Source: Endozoicomonas euniceicola (GTDB lineage Bacteria; Pseudomonadota; Gammaproteobacteria; Pseudomonadales; Endozoicomonadaceae). Taken from it: a DNA stretch of 64,000 bases. Below the pieces are notes generated by a model. The model saw only the letters and a list, made by a program, of their open reading frames with translations. It did no database searches and was not told the DNA's origin. The DNA lies in contig NZ_CP103300.1 in assembly GCF_025562755.1 (NCBI RefSeq), positions 6,264,501 through 6,328,500 of the forward strand, read 5' to 3'. The position numbers and the translations under genes were made by a program. Positions 1-11,952 of this stretch are shown in pieces. Position 1 is the stretch's first letter; the number at the start of each line of letters is the position of its first letter.

Positions 1-943
1 ATAAACTGAGTAGCTGGTTAGCCCCTTGCTGTGAAACCTGACCAAGATGAGGCAGTAGCTCATTCCATATAGAAACTCTCAGCCTGCGGGAACTACTGAT
101 GCCCATATTATTGTCATGAAGAACTGAACGCAGCACATTCATCGGGTCTTCAGAGATTGCTACATTTTGCAGCCGCCTGCTCGAACCCAGAAGCAACATT
201 AAAGACTTCATGACTTCATGACTTATACCCTCTGAAAACCACAGATACCTGAACAAAAGCTCTCCAACACCTGACACATGACCAGTATATCGAGCATTAA
301 GCTCAGCCAGAAGTATTTGCCGGGGCAGAGACAGTCCGTCCAGATACTCACTCATATGCTCAATCATCGATTGACTTGCCAGTGAATACAACACTGGTCG
401 ACTACTCCCGGAAGGACGTGCGAAAAGATAGGAAGTCGCAGCTGGTCTGGCTGTATTACTGGCATGCAATAAACCCAGACCCGGCGCACCCTCTTTAAAG
501 GAATAAAGGCCTGAGTTTTCAGTAAGTCGTACGACGGCATCTCCTGCACGAAAGTAGCTGTTGGCAGCATTAAACTTTAGAGAACCCTCCCTATCGCCGC
601 GCAATCCGATAATGGCCAGGCAGACAGGAACTGGAATCTCAGGAAACATAATTCGTATATAAGAGCCCGCTTGCCCTGTCCCCGGGCGGCTGACGGAATA
701 GCCATCCCCTGACCTTCCCGATAACAGGTTAACGGATGAAACAATGTAAAACGGGGCACTAAAAAAGAGCGTAACGCTGACTTTATTAATGCCACCGTTA
801 ACAGGAAGGATGCACAGCAGTTGCTCAGGATCATTTTCTTCTTTGCCAAGATAGCCCGCATGACCATCCGGCGAGAGCAGCAAAAAAAAGACTCCGGAAA
901 GAACCAGTCCGTTCAGGCAACAACTAAGCCATTTCTTGATCAT
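1..943 (-). CDS. Exported protein of unknown function (3' part cut by window edge)
   Basis: I translated an open frame from the ATG at 943 to the window edge, 314 codons without a stop. Residues 1-29 look like a Sec signal peptide: a lysine pair, then a hydrophobic stretch (LVLSGVFFLLLS) and a likely cleavage after GHA. The mature part has mixed alpha/beta character with no motif I recognise. It lies 100 bases downstream of pyrG on the same strand, where many gammaproteobacteria carry eno or kdsA, so it is probably a lineage-specific insertion. Overlapping short frames in this interval are out of frame and were discarded. The existence of the gene is fairly sure. Its function is unknown and its C-terminus is not in the window. 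Confidence 0.7.
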   Translation of the reverse strand, partial: MIKKWLSCCLNGLVLSGVFFLLLSPDGHAGYLGKEENDPEQLLCILPVNGGINKVSVTLFFSAPFYIVSSVNLLSGRSGDGYSVSRPGTGQAGSYIRIMFPEIPVPVCLAIIGLRGDREGSLKFNAANSYFRAGDAVVRLTENSGLYSFKEGAPGLGLLHASNTARPAATSYLFARPSGSSRPVLYSLASQSMIEHMSEYLDGLSLPRQILLAELNARYTGHVSGVGELLFRYLWFSEGISHEVMKSLMLLLGSSRRLQNVAISEDPMNVLRSVLHDNNMGISSSRRLRVSIWNELLPHLGQVSQQGANQLLSL

Positions 944-960
944 ATTTATTACGCAGCTTT

Positions 961-1001
961 CATTGAGGCTGGTAAATATAGATCATTTACCAGCCTCAAT
1001 G
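961..1001. repeat. Perfect 16-bp inverted repeat downstream of pyrG
   Basis: Arms at 961-976 and 986-1001 are exact reverse complements (CATTGAGGCTGGTAAA) around a 9-base loop. The element sits between the pyrG stop and the next minus-strand gene. It has no T-run, so it is not a textbook intrinsic terminator, but it could still end or protect the pyrG transcript. Confidence 0.7.
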
Positions 1002-1042
1002 ACCTGAAGCGTATCAGGACTGACCTGTTATTGACTCAGGCT

Positions 1043-2710
<1,668 letters not shown>

Positions 2711-2725
2711 TCAAGATGGGAGATC

Positions 2726-2754
2726 AGGATACCAAAAGTGTCGTAATACGTAAA
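2726..2754 (-). promoter_or_regulatory. Candidate sigma70 promoter for pyrG
   Basis: Read on the minus strand, TTTACG (2754-2749) and TATCCT (2731-2726) are separated by exactly 17 bases, each matching the consensus hexamer at four of six positions. Transcription would start near 2719, giving a leader of about 50 bases before pyrG. This is pattern matching only. Confidence 0.35.
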
Positions 2755-2789
2755 ACAGGAATGTCGTTTTTTAGCTCAAAATTCGGTCA

Positions 2790-4205
2790 TTACTGAGACT
2801 GATACGGATCAAACCGCCACCCAGCCCTTACCTCTATGCCAATACTGTCTAACGGTTCTCCCTCCTTATCTTGCAGCAGGTCGCATACCCAGACCCCGGC
2901 AGCACACAACATCTGCCCATTGTAAAAAAGGAACGGCACCCGCTCACGCAGCCAGGGCGGAACCTTGTATTCCTGCAACCAGCGCTTAACAGACTTACTG
3001 CCCTTCCGCCCCGCCACCCGCACTTTTGTCGAATCTGGCAGGTTATGGCGAAAACAGACCGACACCTTTTTTAACTGCCTGGCAGTGCCTTCTTCCAGAG
3101 TCAGCCGACCTGAGGCGGGTACAGGCAGCTCTGACTGAGTCTCACAGTCCCAGCTGATAACCTGTTCACTAAAAGGCTTCAGCACCGGCACCAGCACCAG
3201 CAGACCATCAAAGCGTCGAACCTCATGGTCGCCCAGCTGCAATACGGGCTCTGCATCTTCCCGGCTGTGAATGACCTCATCGAACAGGGTGTTCAGCACT
3301 GCCCGGTCCGGCATTAACAAGTCTTTCTGTTTCAGCCAGTAACGTACCACCCGCAACGCCATCGGCTGGGAAAGCTTCAGCAACGATTCAATATGAACAA
3401 CCTGTCCGGCGCTCCAGTAATCCGGAGCGGCCACCAGCACGGAATCAGCCGCTTCTTCCACCGCCTGACGCAACCATTGTTGACTCTCCAGCACTTCCCC
3501 GGACAATACCGCCAGACGTTCTGACGCCCCCGGCCAACGCTGTTCAATTTGCGGAATCAGACTCTGGCGCAAGTAGTTACGGGCAAATCGCTGGTCAGCG
3601 TTTGATTCATCTTCAATATGGTGGAGTTGATGATCTCTGGCATAGGCTTCAATAGCGGCTCTGGACACGTATAACAAGGGTCTGATCAGCTGCCCGCTTT
3701 TCCCCAGAGGCCGCTGCACAGGAATCCCTGCGAGACCGTCCAGTCCGGAACCACGAAACAGCCTGAACAGCAGTGTCTCGGCCTGATCGTCCTGATGATG
3801 CCCCTGTAACAGGCAACCCTGCTCTGGCAGCAGTTGCTCAAACACCTGATAGCGCATAGAGCGAGCCGCCTGTTCGATGCCATCACCCAGCGCTTCATTG
3901 ACATCAATACGCCGGACATCAAGAGGAACCTGCCATTGCTGACACAGGTTCTGGCAGTGCTCTGCCCAGCTGTTTGCATTAGTACTCAGCCCATGGTGCA
4001 CATGTATGGCTGATAAAGAAGCAATCAGACCGGCATCGCGTAGCTGTACCAGAACATGGAGTAAAACGGTTGAATCCACACCACCGCTCAGTGCCACCAC
4101 GAAAGGCGTCGAGTCAGGGCGTTTGGTATAGTGCTTTAAAACAGAAAAGACACTTTCACCCAGGGATGACAGTGTCTTTAACGATGATTCAGAAGACAGG
4201 GACAT
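2790..4205 (-). CDS. tilS: tRNA(Ile)-lysidine synthase
   Basis: TilS adds lysine to C34 of the tRNA(Ile) CAU anticodon, so that it reads AUA and is charged with Ile. The PP-loop ATPase signature SGGVDS lies at residues 40-45, followed by the HGLS and GHHQDDQAET motifs of the family. A C-terminal TilS domain (…RVAGRKGSKSVKRWLQEYKV) is present. An upstream in-frame start would add 23 residues, but the ATG at 4205 overlaps the accA stop as TGATG and gives the usual N-terminus, so I chose it (471 residues). The overlap implies translational coupling to accA. Confidence 0.95.
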   Translation of the reverse strand: MSLSSESSLKTLSSLGESVFSVLKHYTKRPDSTPFVVALSGGVDSTVLLHVLVQLRDAGLIASLSAIHVHHGLSTNANSWAEHCQNLCQQWQVPLDVRRIDVNEALGDGIEQAARSMRYQVFEQLLPEQGCLLQGHHQDDQAETLLFRLFRGSGLDGLAGIPVQRPLGKSGQLIRPLLYVSRAAIEAYARDHQLHHIEDESNADQRFARNYLRQSLIPQIEQRWPGASERLAVLSGEVLESQQWLRQAVEEAADSVLVAAPDYWSAGQVVHIESLLKLSQPMALRVVRYWLKQKDLLMPDRAVLNTLFDEVIHSREDAEPVLQLGDHEVRRFDGLLVLVPVLKPFSEQVISWDCETQSELPVPASGRLTLEEGTARQLKKVSVCFRHNLPDSTKVRVAGRKGSKSVKRWLQEYKVPPWLRERVPFLFYNGQMLCAAGVWVCDLLQDKEGEPLDSIGIEVRAGWRFDPYQSQ

Positions 4206-5155
4206 CAAACAGAACCGTAATCCCTGAGGCGCTGGTAACGCTGGTCCAGCAAGGTGTCGATATCCAGCTTGCACAGGCGATCCAGCTCAGTACCCAGCAC
4301 CTCACCCAGTCTGGCTGCCGCGACATCCTGACTGCGATGCGCGCCACCCAGGGGCTCTGGCACCAGATGATCCACCAGGCCCAGCTCTTGCAGGCGCTCT
4401 GCGGTAACGCCCATGGCTTCTGCGGCCACAGAGGCATATTCGGCCTTTTTCCAGAGAATCGAGGCACAACCTTCAGGCGAGATAACGGAATAGGTGGAAT
4501 ACCCCATCATTACCAATGAGTCACAGACGCCGATGGCCAGCGCTCCACCGGAGCCACCTTCTCCGATCACGGTAGAAATAACCGGCACCTTCAGGCGGGA
4601 CATCACCGCCAGATTATAGGCAATGGCCTCACTCTGACCACGCTCTTCGGCACCGATGCCCGGATAGGCGCCGGGTGTATCAATAAAGGTCAGGATCGGC
4701 ATATTAAACCGCTCTGCCATTTCCATCAGACGGCAGGCTTTGCGATAACCTTCCGGTTTGGGCATACCGAAATTACGGCGAACCTTTTCTTCAATTTCCC
4801 TGCCCTTCTGATGACCAATCACCATCACTGGACGACCATTAAAACGAGCCATTCCACCGACAATAGACGGATCGTCAGCAAAGTGCCGGTCACCGTGTAG
4901 CTCATCAAACTCGGTAAACAGGTGCTTAACATAATCCAGCGTATAAGGGCGGCGGGGGTGACGCGCCAGCTGAGCTACCTGCCAGGATGACAGGTCAGAA
5001 AAAATCTGCCGGGTCAGAGTGTTACACTTTTCCTGCAGATTGCTGATTTCTTCGGTAATATTCAGCTCCGCATCACTGCTGACCAGGCGCAGCTCTTCGA
5101 TTTTCGCTTCCAGTTCAGCGATTGGCTGTTCAAATTCCAGATAATTCGGGTTCAT
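4205..5155 (-). CDS. accA: Acetyl-CoA carboxylase carboxyltransferase subunit alpha
   Basis: AccA pairs with AccD to transfer the carboxyl group from biotin-BCCP to acetyl-CoA, the first committed step of fatty acid synthesis. The protein starts with the family-typical [19 protein letters not shown], and carries the crotonase-fold core with the conserved [12 protein letters not shown] and [11 protein letters not shown] stretches. The ATG at 5155 matches the family N-terminus (316 residues). A GTG at 5164 would add only three residues. Its stop overlaps the tilS start by one base. Upstream, a kinase gene replaces the usual direct junction with dnaE. Confidence 0.97.
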   Translation of the reverse strand: MNPNYLEFEQPIAELEAKIEELRLVSSDAELNITEEISNLQEKCNTLTRQIFSDLSSWQVAQLARHPRRPYTLDYVKHLFTEFDELHGDRHFADDPSIVGGMARFNGRPVMVIGHQKGREIEEKVRRNFGMPKPEGYRKACRLMEMAERFNMPILTFIDTPGAYPGIGAEERGQSEAIAYNLAVMSRLKVPVISTVIGEGGSGGALAIGVCDSLVMMGYSTYSVISPEGCASILWKKAEYASVAAEAMGVTAERLQELGLVDHLVPEPLGGAHRSQDVAAARLGEVLGTELDRLCKLDIDTLLDQRYQRLRDYGSV

Positions 5156-5319
5156 GAAATCCACTTATTGCAGGCTGTCATGGCAACAGGCGTTTATCGC
5201 CAATACCAACTACTGCAAAAAATACGTAAACAACACTGAAAAGTCGAGTTAAAAAGCGTAATTCTTCGTAAGCTCAGGCTTTTTACTCCGAATAATGTCG
5301 GTACAAAGTAAACCAGCCA

Positions 5320-6639
5320 TCAGACAACTTTAGACACGGTTTCTCTGTTGTCCGGTAAATTATCCAGTTGTTTTTTAGCCTCTTCAACAGAAAGTCGCTC
5401 AGCAGGATTCCCTTTCAAAAGTCCAGTAACAATATTCAGAAATTCCGAGTCTATACCTGACTGCCATAATCCGGACTTCAGGTATTTCCGAATAATTGCT
5501 TCTTTCTGGGAGTCGGTTTTATGGGCAAATTCCGTGACACGACCTGAAGAAAGCTGCTGATTGTCAGTAAACTTAAAGCCATCAACAGAAGGCTGATAAA
5601 AGTTTACATGTTGGCCAGTCAGACAATAAAACAACACACAACCCAGCTCCCAGCTATCCAGTGCTTTCGTATCATAGTCAAAACCAATACATTTATTGCC
5701 TCCTGAGGGATCAAAGCCATCAATAGCAAGGAGCTGAGTGGTGCCAACATAAGACACAGCCCTTCCAGTCGTTTTTATCACACTCCCCATATCAATCAGC
5801 TTTAGTCCATATTCCGGATGATAGAGAACATTGCGGGTACTGACATCCCGATGGGCGAAGCCATGTTTATGCATATGAGCAAGCGCTCCTGCCAACTGTC
5901 GCGCAATAACAATCAAGTGCTCACGCTCTACGGTATACTTCTTTATGATTTCACCCAGACTCTTCCCATTGGCAAATTCTGAAACAACCGCCGCTATATA
6001 AAGAGACTTCATAGCCTCTGGAGGCAGCTGATCCGGGTGAGTGATGATCCCGTAAGAGTCCTTGAGTTGCCTTGAGCCAACCAGTACTGAGTGGTTTTTC
6101 ATTACATGCGGATGGTCTGGCAGACACAGGGCAGCGACATCGTATTTATTTGGATTGGCCTGTAAGCAGGGGTGGTTTTTATCGCTTGCTGAATTAATCT
6201 TTACTGCCAGATCTTTATCATCAGGCTTCCATGCTCTATTAACCCTGCCCCAGGTTCCTTCGCCCAATTCTTCTCCTAAGGTCAAACCAGTTAACGACTT
6301 CAGCGCATGGGTATTGCTTTGATAATTCTTTAAAACTAACGGCTCAGGCACTTTCGCTGCCGTACCTCCAGCATCAGCCACTTTTGCTTCAGGCATATTG
6401 CTGGTCGATACTTCAGCATCTTTGCTCTTAACTGAGCGAGAACCTGCAGTCGAATCAACCAGCCTGGACTCAAACGCCCCCCGACTAACCATCAAACCAG
6501 CAATATTCGGTGCATGAATATGCACCGTTTTCCCTGCTAATGAAGCTCTGCTCCCAGCAGCATCTGACGATTTACCATCACTTGAAGCACCTGCCTGACC
6601 CCCTGCCTCAGGCAACACTCCCTGTCTTGAAACATCCAT
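5320..6639 (-). CDS. Eukaryotic-like Ser/Thr protein kinase
   Basis: This 439-residue protein has a low-complexity Ala/Gly/Ser-rich N-terminal ~110 residues and then a Hanks-type kinase domain. Visible elements are the glycine loop GEGTWGRV (126-133), the ATP-binding Lys in LAVKI (Lys147), the catalytic loop HRDVSTRN (263-270) with Asp265 and Asn270, IDMG (Asp283) in place of the usual DFG, and the helix-F Asp328 in DSWELG. All core catalytic residues are present, so activity is plausible. There is no signal peptide or membrane segment. The disordered N-terminus could be a secretion or targeting region, but that is inference. A GGAG Shine-Dalgarno site lies 7 bases before the ATG. It sits alone between dnaE and accA, which are usually neighbours. 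Confidence 0.88.
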   Translation of the reverse strand: MDVSRQGVLPEAGGQAGASSDGKSSDAAGSRASLAGKTVHIHAPNIAGLMVSRGAFESRLVDSTAGSRSVKSKDAEVSTSNMPEAKVADAGGTAAKVPEPLVLKNYQSNTHALKSLTGLTLGEELGEGTWGRVNRAWKPDDKDLAVKINSASDKNHPCLQANPNKYDVAALCLPDHPHVMKNHSVLVGSRQLKDSYGIITHPDQLPPEAMKSLYIAAVVSEFANGKSLGEIIKKYTVEREHLIVIARQLAGALAHMHKHGFAHRDVSTRNVLYHPEYGLKLIDMGSVIKTTGRAVSYVGTTQLLAIDGFDPSGGNKCIGFDYDTKALDSWELGCVLFYCLTGQHVNFYQPSVDGFKFTDNQQLSSGRVTEFAHKTDSQKEAIIRKYLKSGLWQSGIDSEFLNIVTGLLKGNPAERLSVEEAKKQLDNLPDNRETVSKVV

Positions 6640-6745
6640 CTAAAAACTCCAGCAAAATAACAACTTTGAATCAATTGCTTAGAGTCTGGAATAAGCAAAG
6701 AGTTCACAACCGCAGAGTCAGGTCGGCTATCTGGCAAAATTTTGC

Positions 6746-9700
6746 CTAACGATATTCGATTTTTGCGGCGTCTTTCCCCAGCCACTGCCGAAGGTTAATC
6801 ACCAGATCATCGCTTGGGCTAACATTCCATTTTTCGCCCAGAACCAGACTGGCAGACGCATCATCACGACTATAGTCCAGCTGCACCGGCAAGCGCCCCG
6901 GATGCTGCTGTAACAGACCGGAAAGGCGCTGATTAAAACCCCGATCGATCTGTTCAGTACCCAGCTTCAAAACAATCTGCCGGGCGTAGTGGCTGCGAGC
7001 CTCAACAATATTCAGTATTTTCTTTGTTCTCACCTTCAGGCTGCCGGAATAATCATCGTGAGTCACTTCGCCTTCGACAACGATCACTGCATCCATTTTG
7101 AGCAATTCATGAAACTGCTCAAAGACATCGGCAAAAATAGACACCTCTATGCGACCGGTACGATCATCCAGCGTGATAAAGCACATTTTGTCGCCACGCT
7201 TGTTCTTCATAACCCGCATGGCAACCACCAGCCCGGCGATATTCTGGGTATCCCCCCGGGCTGGCTGGAGGTCTTTTATCCGGTTACGGATAAAGTGCTT
7301 AATTTCCTGTTCATACTCATCAATGGGGTGGCCGGTCAGGTACAGCCCAAGGGTATCCTTTTCACCACTGAGGCGAAATTTATCGGTCCATTCAGAGACT
7401 GACTGATAACCGTCGTAGACATTCTCCTCCCCGGCGGGCACCAGTGCTCCAAACAGATCGCCGTGGCCGGAATCGAAACTCTTTGCCGCCTGATCTGCCG
7501 CTTTAATCGCCTCTGCCTGACTGGCTTCCAGCACAGCGCGATTAAAATTCAGTGCCTTTTTCGTCCCGGGCTTTGGCCCAACCAGATCCAGCGCACCAGA
7601 ACGAATCAACGCCTCCAGCACACGCTTGTTAATACGTTTAGCGTCAGCGCGCGCACAGAAATCAAACAGGTCTTTAAAGTCACCGCCTTTCTGCCGGGCT
7701 TCAACAATGGCTTCAATCGGGCCTTCACCAACGCCCTTAATCGCACCTAATCCATAAACGATATGCCCGTCGTCGTTAACGCCAAACATATACTCACCAC
7801 TATTCACATTCGGCGGCAAGACCGTCAGCCCCATATCACGACACTCTTCAATAAAGGTCACGACCTTATCGGTGGTCTGCATATCGGAACTCATGACCGC
7901 CGCCATAAACTCTGCCGGGTAATGGGCTTTCAGCCACAAGGTTTGATAGGAAACCAGTGCATAGGCAGCAGAGTGGGACTTGTTAAAACCATAACCCGCG
8001 AATTTTTCCACCAGGTCGAAGATTTTCATGGCCAGCTCGCCATCAACACCCTGTTTGATCGCCCCTTCCTCGAAGATGGAACGCTGCTTGGCCATCTCTT
8101 CCGGTTTTTTCTTACCCATTGCCCGACGCAGCATATCCGCGCCACCCAGGGTATAACCGGCCAGCACCTGGGCGATCTGCATCACCTGCTCCTGATACAG
8201 GATAATGCCGTAGGTGGGATGCAGGATCGGTCGCAGCCATTCGTGCTGATACTGGGCATCCGGGAACGACAGTTCTTCACGACCGTGCTTACGATTAATG
8301 AAGTTATCCACCATGCCCGACTGCAAAGGCCCCGGTCGGAACAGCGCCACCAGTGCGATAATATCTTCGAAACAGTCCGGCAGAAGTCGTTTAATCAGGT
8401 CTTTCATACCACGGGATTCGAGCTGGAATACCGCCGTGGTTTCAGCGCGCTTGAGCATATCGTAGGAAGTCTTGTCTTCCAGATCGATCTGCATAATATC
8501 CAGTGGGTCTTCACCCCGTTGTTGACGACGGGGGTTAATCATTTTCAACGCCCAGTCGATGATGGTCAGGGTTCGCAGCCCCAGGAAGTCGAATTTGACC
8601 AGCCCCGCTGACTCTACATCGTTCTTATCGAACTGAGTCACCACCCCCTGACCGTGTTCATCACAATACAAGGGTGCAAAGTCAGTGAGTTTTGTCGGGG
8701 CAATCACCACGCCACCAGCGTGCTTACCCACGTTTCGGGTAACACCCTCCAGCTTAAGCGCCATCTCCCAGATTTCCCGGGCCTGCTCATCGCCTTCCAG
8801 AAAGTCACGCAGCATCCCTTCCTGCTCGTAGGCTTTATTCAGGGTCATACCGACTTCAAAGGGGATCAGCTTGGACAGTTTATCAGCAAGGCCAAAAGAC
8901 TTGCCCTGAACCCTGGCCACGTCTCGCACCACCGCCTTGGCCGCCATGGTACCAAAGGTAATGATCTGGGAGACCGCATTGCGCCCATAGGTTTGAGCAA
9001 CGTAATCAATCACCTTGTCCCGTCCGTCCATACAGAAATCGACGTCAAAGTCGGGCATGGAAACCCGTTCCGGGTTCAGGAATCGTTCGAACAGCAGATC
9101 GTACTGAATCGGGTCGAGATCGGTAATTTTCTGGGCATAAGCCACCAGCGAACCGGCACCGGAGCCCCGGCCGGGACCTACCGGAATACCGTTATTCTTG
9201 GACCACTGAATAAAGTCCATAACGATCAGGAAGTAGCCGGGAAAACCCATCTGCAAGATAATATCCAGCTCAAAATCAAGACGATCCCGGTAAATTTTTT
9301 CTTTTTCAGCGTACTCCGGATCGTCCGGCTGCAAAATAAATTTCAGCCGTTCGGTCAGGCCGTCGTGGGAAAACTTACGAAAGTACTCATCCATGGTCAT
9401 GCCTTCCGGCACCGGAAATTCCGGCAGGAAGTATTCACCCAGATGCACATAAACGGAACAGCGTCGGGCAATTTCAACGGTATTCTCAATGGCCTCAGGA
9501 ATGTCCGAGAACAGCTCAACCATCTCGGCTTCTGATTTGAGATATTGCTCCTCACTGTAGCGCTTTATACGACGTGGATCGTCCAGCGTCATGCTCTCGC
9601 CAATGCAGACCCTGGACTCATGGGCCTCAAACTCTTCGCGGGTCAGGAACATAACATCATTGGTCGCTACTACCGGACAGCCCAGCTTTTCTGCCAACGC

Positions 9701-10255
9701 TACTGAACCATGCACACACTCTTCGTCGCCAGTACGATTGGTTCGTTGCAGTTCCAGGTAGTAACGATCAGGAAACGCTTCCATCCATTCCTTAGCCAGC
9801 TGTTCCGCCAGAGGCTGGTTACCGTTGACAATCGCCTGTCCCACATCACCGTCTTTAGCACCAGACAGCGCAATCAGGCCCTCGGACTTCTCCCTGACCC
9901 ACTCACGCCTGACGATGGCTCTGCCATGCACCTGATTCTCAAGATAGGACTGTGAGATCAGCTCAGTCAGGTTGCGATAGCCTTTTTCATTCATGGACAG
10001 CAACACCATCCGAACCGGTTCCAGCTCCGGATCACCGTGAGAAACCCACAGGTCTGCGCCACTGACGGGTTTAAGCCCCGCCCCCTGGGCACCGCTGTAA
10101 AACTTCACCAGCGAGCACAAATTCGACTGGTCCGTAACGGCTATGGCAGGAAAGCCCGCCTCCGAAGCCGCCTTAATCAAGGGCTTGACCCGGACCAATC
10201 CATCACTCAGGGAAAATTCAGTATGTAATCTCAGGTGTATAAAACGTGCGGACAT
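6746..10255 (-). CDS. dnaE: DNA polymerase III subunit alpha
   Basis: DnaE is the catalytic subunit of the replicative DNA polymerase III holoenzyme. The protein has 1169 residues, close to the family norm of about 1160. It starts with the PHP domain ([15 protein letters not shown]), contains the C-family polymerase core with the acidic motif [12 protein letters not shown] and the [14 protein letters not shown] stretch, and ends with an OB-fold region ([19 protein letters not shown]). The frame is intact. It lies downstream of rnhB in the ancestral order but is separated from it by 2.6 kb of accessory genes. Confidence 0.98.
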   Translation of the reverse strand: MSARFIHLRLHTEFSLSDGLVRVKPLIKAASEAGFPAIAVTDQSNLCSLVKFYSGAQGAGLKPVSGADLWVSHGDPELEPVRMVLLSMNEKGYRNLTELISQSYLENQVHGRAIVRREWVREKSEGLIALSGAKDGDVGQAIVNGNQPLAEQLAKEWMEAFPDRYYLELQRTNRTGDEECVHGSVALAEKLGCPVVATNDVMFLTREEFEAHESRVCIGESMTLDDPRRIKRYSEEQYLKSEAEMVELFSDIPEAIENTVEIARRCSVYVHLGEYFLPEFPVPEGMTMDEYFRKFSHDGLTERLKFILQPDDPEYAEKEKIYRDRLDFELDIILQMGFPGYFLIVMDFIQWSKNNGIPVGPGRGSGAGSLVAYAQKITDLDPIQYDLLFERFLNPERVSMPDFDVDFCMDGRDKVIDYVAQTYGRNAVSQIITFGTMAAKAVVRDVARVQGKSFGLADKLSKLIPFEVGMTLNKAYEQEGMLRDFLEGDEQAREIWEMALKLEGVTRNVGKHAGGVVIAPTKLTDFAPLYCDEHGQGVVTQFDKNDVESAGLVKFDFLGLRTLTIIDWALKMINPRRQQRGEDPLDIMQIDLEDKTSYDMLKRAETTAVFQLESRGMKDLIKRLLPDCFEDIIALVALFRPGPLQSGMVDNFINRKHGREELSFPDAQYQHEWLRPILHPTYGIILYQEQVMQIAQVLAGYTLGGADMLRRAMGKKKPEEMAKQRSIFEEGAIKQGVDGELAMKIFDLVEKFAGYGFNKSHSAAYALVSYQTLWLKAHYPAEFMAAVMSSDMQTTDKVVTFIEECRDMGLTVLPPNVNSGEYMFGVNDDGHIVYGLGAIKGVGEGPIEAIVEARQKGGDFKDLFDFCARADAKRINKRVLEALIRSGALDLVGPKPGTKKALNFNRAVLEASQAEAIKAADQAAKSFDSGHGDLFGALVPAGEENVYDGYQSVSEWTDKFRLSGEKDTLGLYLTGHPIDEYEQEIKHFIRNRIKDLQPARGDTQNIAGLVVAMRVMKNKRGDKMCFITLDDRTGRIEVSIFADVFEQFHELLKMDAVIVVEGEVTHDDYSGSLKVRTKKILNIVEARSHYARQIVLKLGTEQIDRGFNQRLSGLLQQHPGRLPVQLDYSRDDASASLVLGEKWNVSPSDDLVINLRQWLGKDAAKIEYR

Positions 10256-10283
10256 GGGGATAGGAAACCAAAAACCTTAAAGC

Positions 10284-10627
10284 ACCAGTTTAACAGCTCT
10301 GCCAGAGTCTTCTCCAGCCCTGTAAAAATGCGAAGAAGCCAAACCGGCAAAACAGAGTCTCGTCATCAGGCTGCTCAAAGTACGTGGACTCAATACAAAT
10401 TTGAACTTGTCTTTGATGATTTTGTCAGATATAGCCAGTGTGGTTATGGAATATTCTCAAGGAGTGAAAAATGAACCCGGCCAATATGAAATCTCTCCCC
10501 CAGCCCTTCCATTCATCAGCCTGCGATAAGTCAATCCAGAATAGAAGCTTTGTTGCTTATCCTCCGGCTTCAAAAAAACTTGATAGTTAAGACCAGCTAA
10601 ACAGCTCTGTCAGAGTGTTTTCCAACC
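10284..10627 (+). repeat. Pair of imperfect 36-bp direct repeats flanking a small ORF
   Basis: The copies lie at 10284-10319 and 10592-10627 and match at about 30 of 36 positions. The shared core is AACAGCTCTG-N-CAGAGT. The copies bracket about 270 bases that hold the 39-codon ORF at 10471. They may be footprints of an insertion or duplication in the dnaE upstream region. Confidence 0.6.
10471..10590 (+). CDS. Small ORF of 39 codons with a strong ribosome-binding site
   Basis: The frame opens with ATG at 10471 directly after AAGGAGTGAAAA, one of the best Shine-Dalgarno sites in the window, and ends at TAA 10588-10590. The peptide begins MNPANMKSLPQPFHSS and is polar, without a membrane segment. 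It is similar in style to the disordered N-termini of exported effector-like proteins, so it might be the stump of a decayed effector gene. A true small protein is equally possible. No family is recognised. Confidence 0.35.
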   Translation: MNPANMKSLPQPFHSSACDKSIQNRSFVAYPPASKKLDS

Positions 10628-10667
10628 GGATGATACGGCATTTAGCTGTTCTTTTTCTCTGTTTTTC

Positions 10668-11741
10668 TTAATCGCGCAAAAATTTAAAAAAGGATCTTAC
10701 ATTAGTTGGGTATTTTTCCTGTGGATCTTTTATAACTTCTAAAACTGTCTCATTTTCAAGAAATCTGGTTAGACTGTTAATTTCTAATATCGGTAAAGAA
10801 CATACAATGTTATTAAGTTCCTGGATGTTGGCAGGAGGGCTGGGCTGATTATTTTTTTTAAATTTACTCCAAAAATAATAAATGACCAAGTGAAACCATC
10901 TATCTTTAGACATGGCATAATTGTACTCTCTGTTGTATGAATCTTCAGGGTTTGCACCATAACTCAGCAGAGCAACAACTCGAGGGAGCGTATTAGTGTA
11001 AGATAAAACATGATTAACACTTTTATCCGTATCATATGCGTTTGCATTAACCCCAGTTTTTAAAATATATAACAACTCTTTTAAAGTCCCACCCCAGGCT
11101 GCTTCAATTAAAGCCTGCTCGCAAGGTCCTCCGAAGCAGAGTGGGCAGTCGATGGTAACGCTGTATGTATGTCCATCATTGTATGGCGGTTCTTCACCTT
11201 CGTCGTCGGACCAGTCATTCATACTCTTCATACCCTGAGGGGCTTCGTTTGCGCAGTCGCATCGATTTGACCTTTCTTGCCTGCCTGCGGACGGAGATGA
11301 AGGGGTTTCGGGTTGCCTGTGATTTTCTTCGCCTTCATTGGGCACCTGCCTGTCATCATTCTGGCTTGCAAGACCAGCTGAAAACATCACCCGAAATTGT
11401 TGTGCCAGTGCTTCAGCATCTAAATCAGCCAGGTGTTCAAGGTCTGCCTCAATCAGCATGATTCTGTTATCACGAATCCGGGTCACATCACCATAGCCCC
11501 GAGCTATGTCCTGTTGCATTTTTTTTCGGAGTATTTTCAACAGTCGTCGTTTATTTTCCTGATTCTTCCTGATCGGTTCTTGCACGGACTCCTGCTCCGG
11601 ATAATCCTTGTCGCCGTAGATAATGATCAGTGATCCGGGCTCGGGATCGAAGGAGACAACACCGTCAGTGGCAGCAAAAAGCAGCGAACAGGTAAACAGG
11701 AACAGTAGGGCAAAGCATATAAAAAAACGTGCCCAGATCAT
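10668..11741 (-). CDS. Exported ankyrin-like protein sharing a module with the giant protein at 28670-35629
   Basis: With the ATG at 11741 the protein has 357 residues and starts with a strong signal peptide (ARFFICFALLFLFTCSLLFA). A TTG at 11756 would add five. Residues about 31-105 form a module nearly repeated in the giant protein: YPEQ-x-SV, KNQ, KR-x-LLKILR-x-KMQ, then DNRIMLIEADLEHLA. A polar linker follows, with two CxC/CxxC-type cysteine clusters (CDC; CPLC). After it come helices with ankyrin character (ALIEAAWGGTLKELLYILKTGVNANA, then VVALLSYGANPED). It is visibly A+T richer than the neighbouring core genes. The function is unknown. A host-directed or envelope role is inference. Confidence 0.8.
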   Translation of the reverse strand: MIWARFFICFALLFLFTCSLLFAATDGVVSFDPEPGSLIIIYGDKDYPEQESVQEPIRKNQENKRRLLKILRKKMQQDIARGYGDVTRIRDNRIMLIEADLEHLADLDAEALAQQFRVMFSAGLASQNDDRQVPNEGEENHRQPETPSSPSAGRQERSNRCDCANEAPQGMKSMNDWSDDEGEEPPYNDGHTYSVTIDCPLCFGGPCEQALIEAAWGGTLKELLYILKTGVNANAYDTDKSVNHVLSYTNTLPRVVALLSYGANPEDSYNREYNYAMSKDRWFHLVIYYFWSKFKKNNQPSPPANIQELNNIVCSLPILEINSLTRFLENETVLEVIKDPQEKYPTNVRSFFKFLRD

Positions 11742-11952
11742 GTAGGGTAATCGCAACCTTCAGGAGGCAAAGAAATCATGGCATTGAAGGTTAGACAACA
11801 AATTCAGGTTTTTCCGCTTCATGTACCGGCTTTTGAATATTTACCTGAAAATCTGCTCCGGACGGGCTATTCAAAACTATTATAAGCAGCTGGAGAAATA
11901 ATTTTACTTCAAACAAGTCTGAATACTTACACACTCACCTTGCGAAACATTT

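Noticed and set aside
8654..9535. 293-codon plus-strand frame opposite dnaE
   Set aside because: Antisense to the intact polymerase core, with no Shine-Dalgarno or recognisable protein features.
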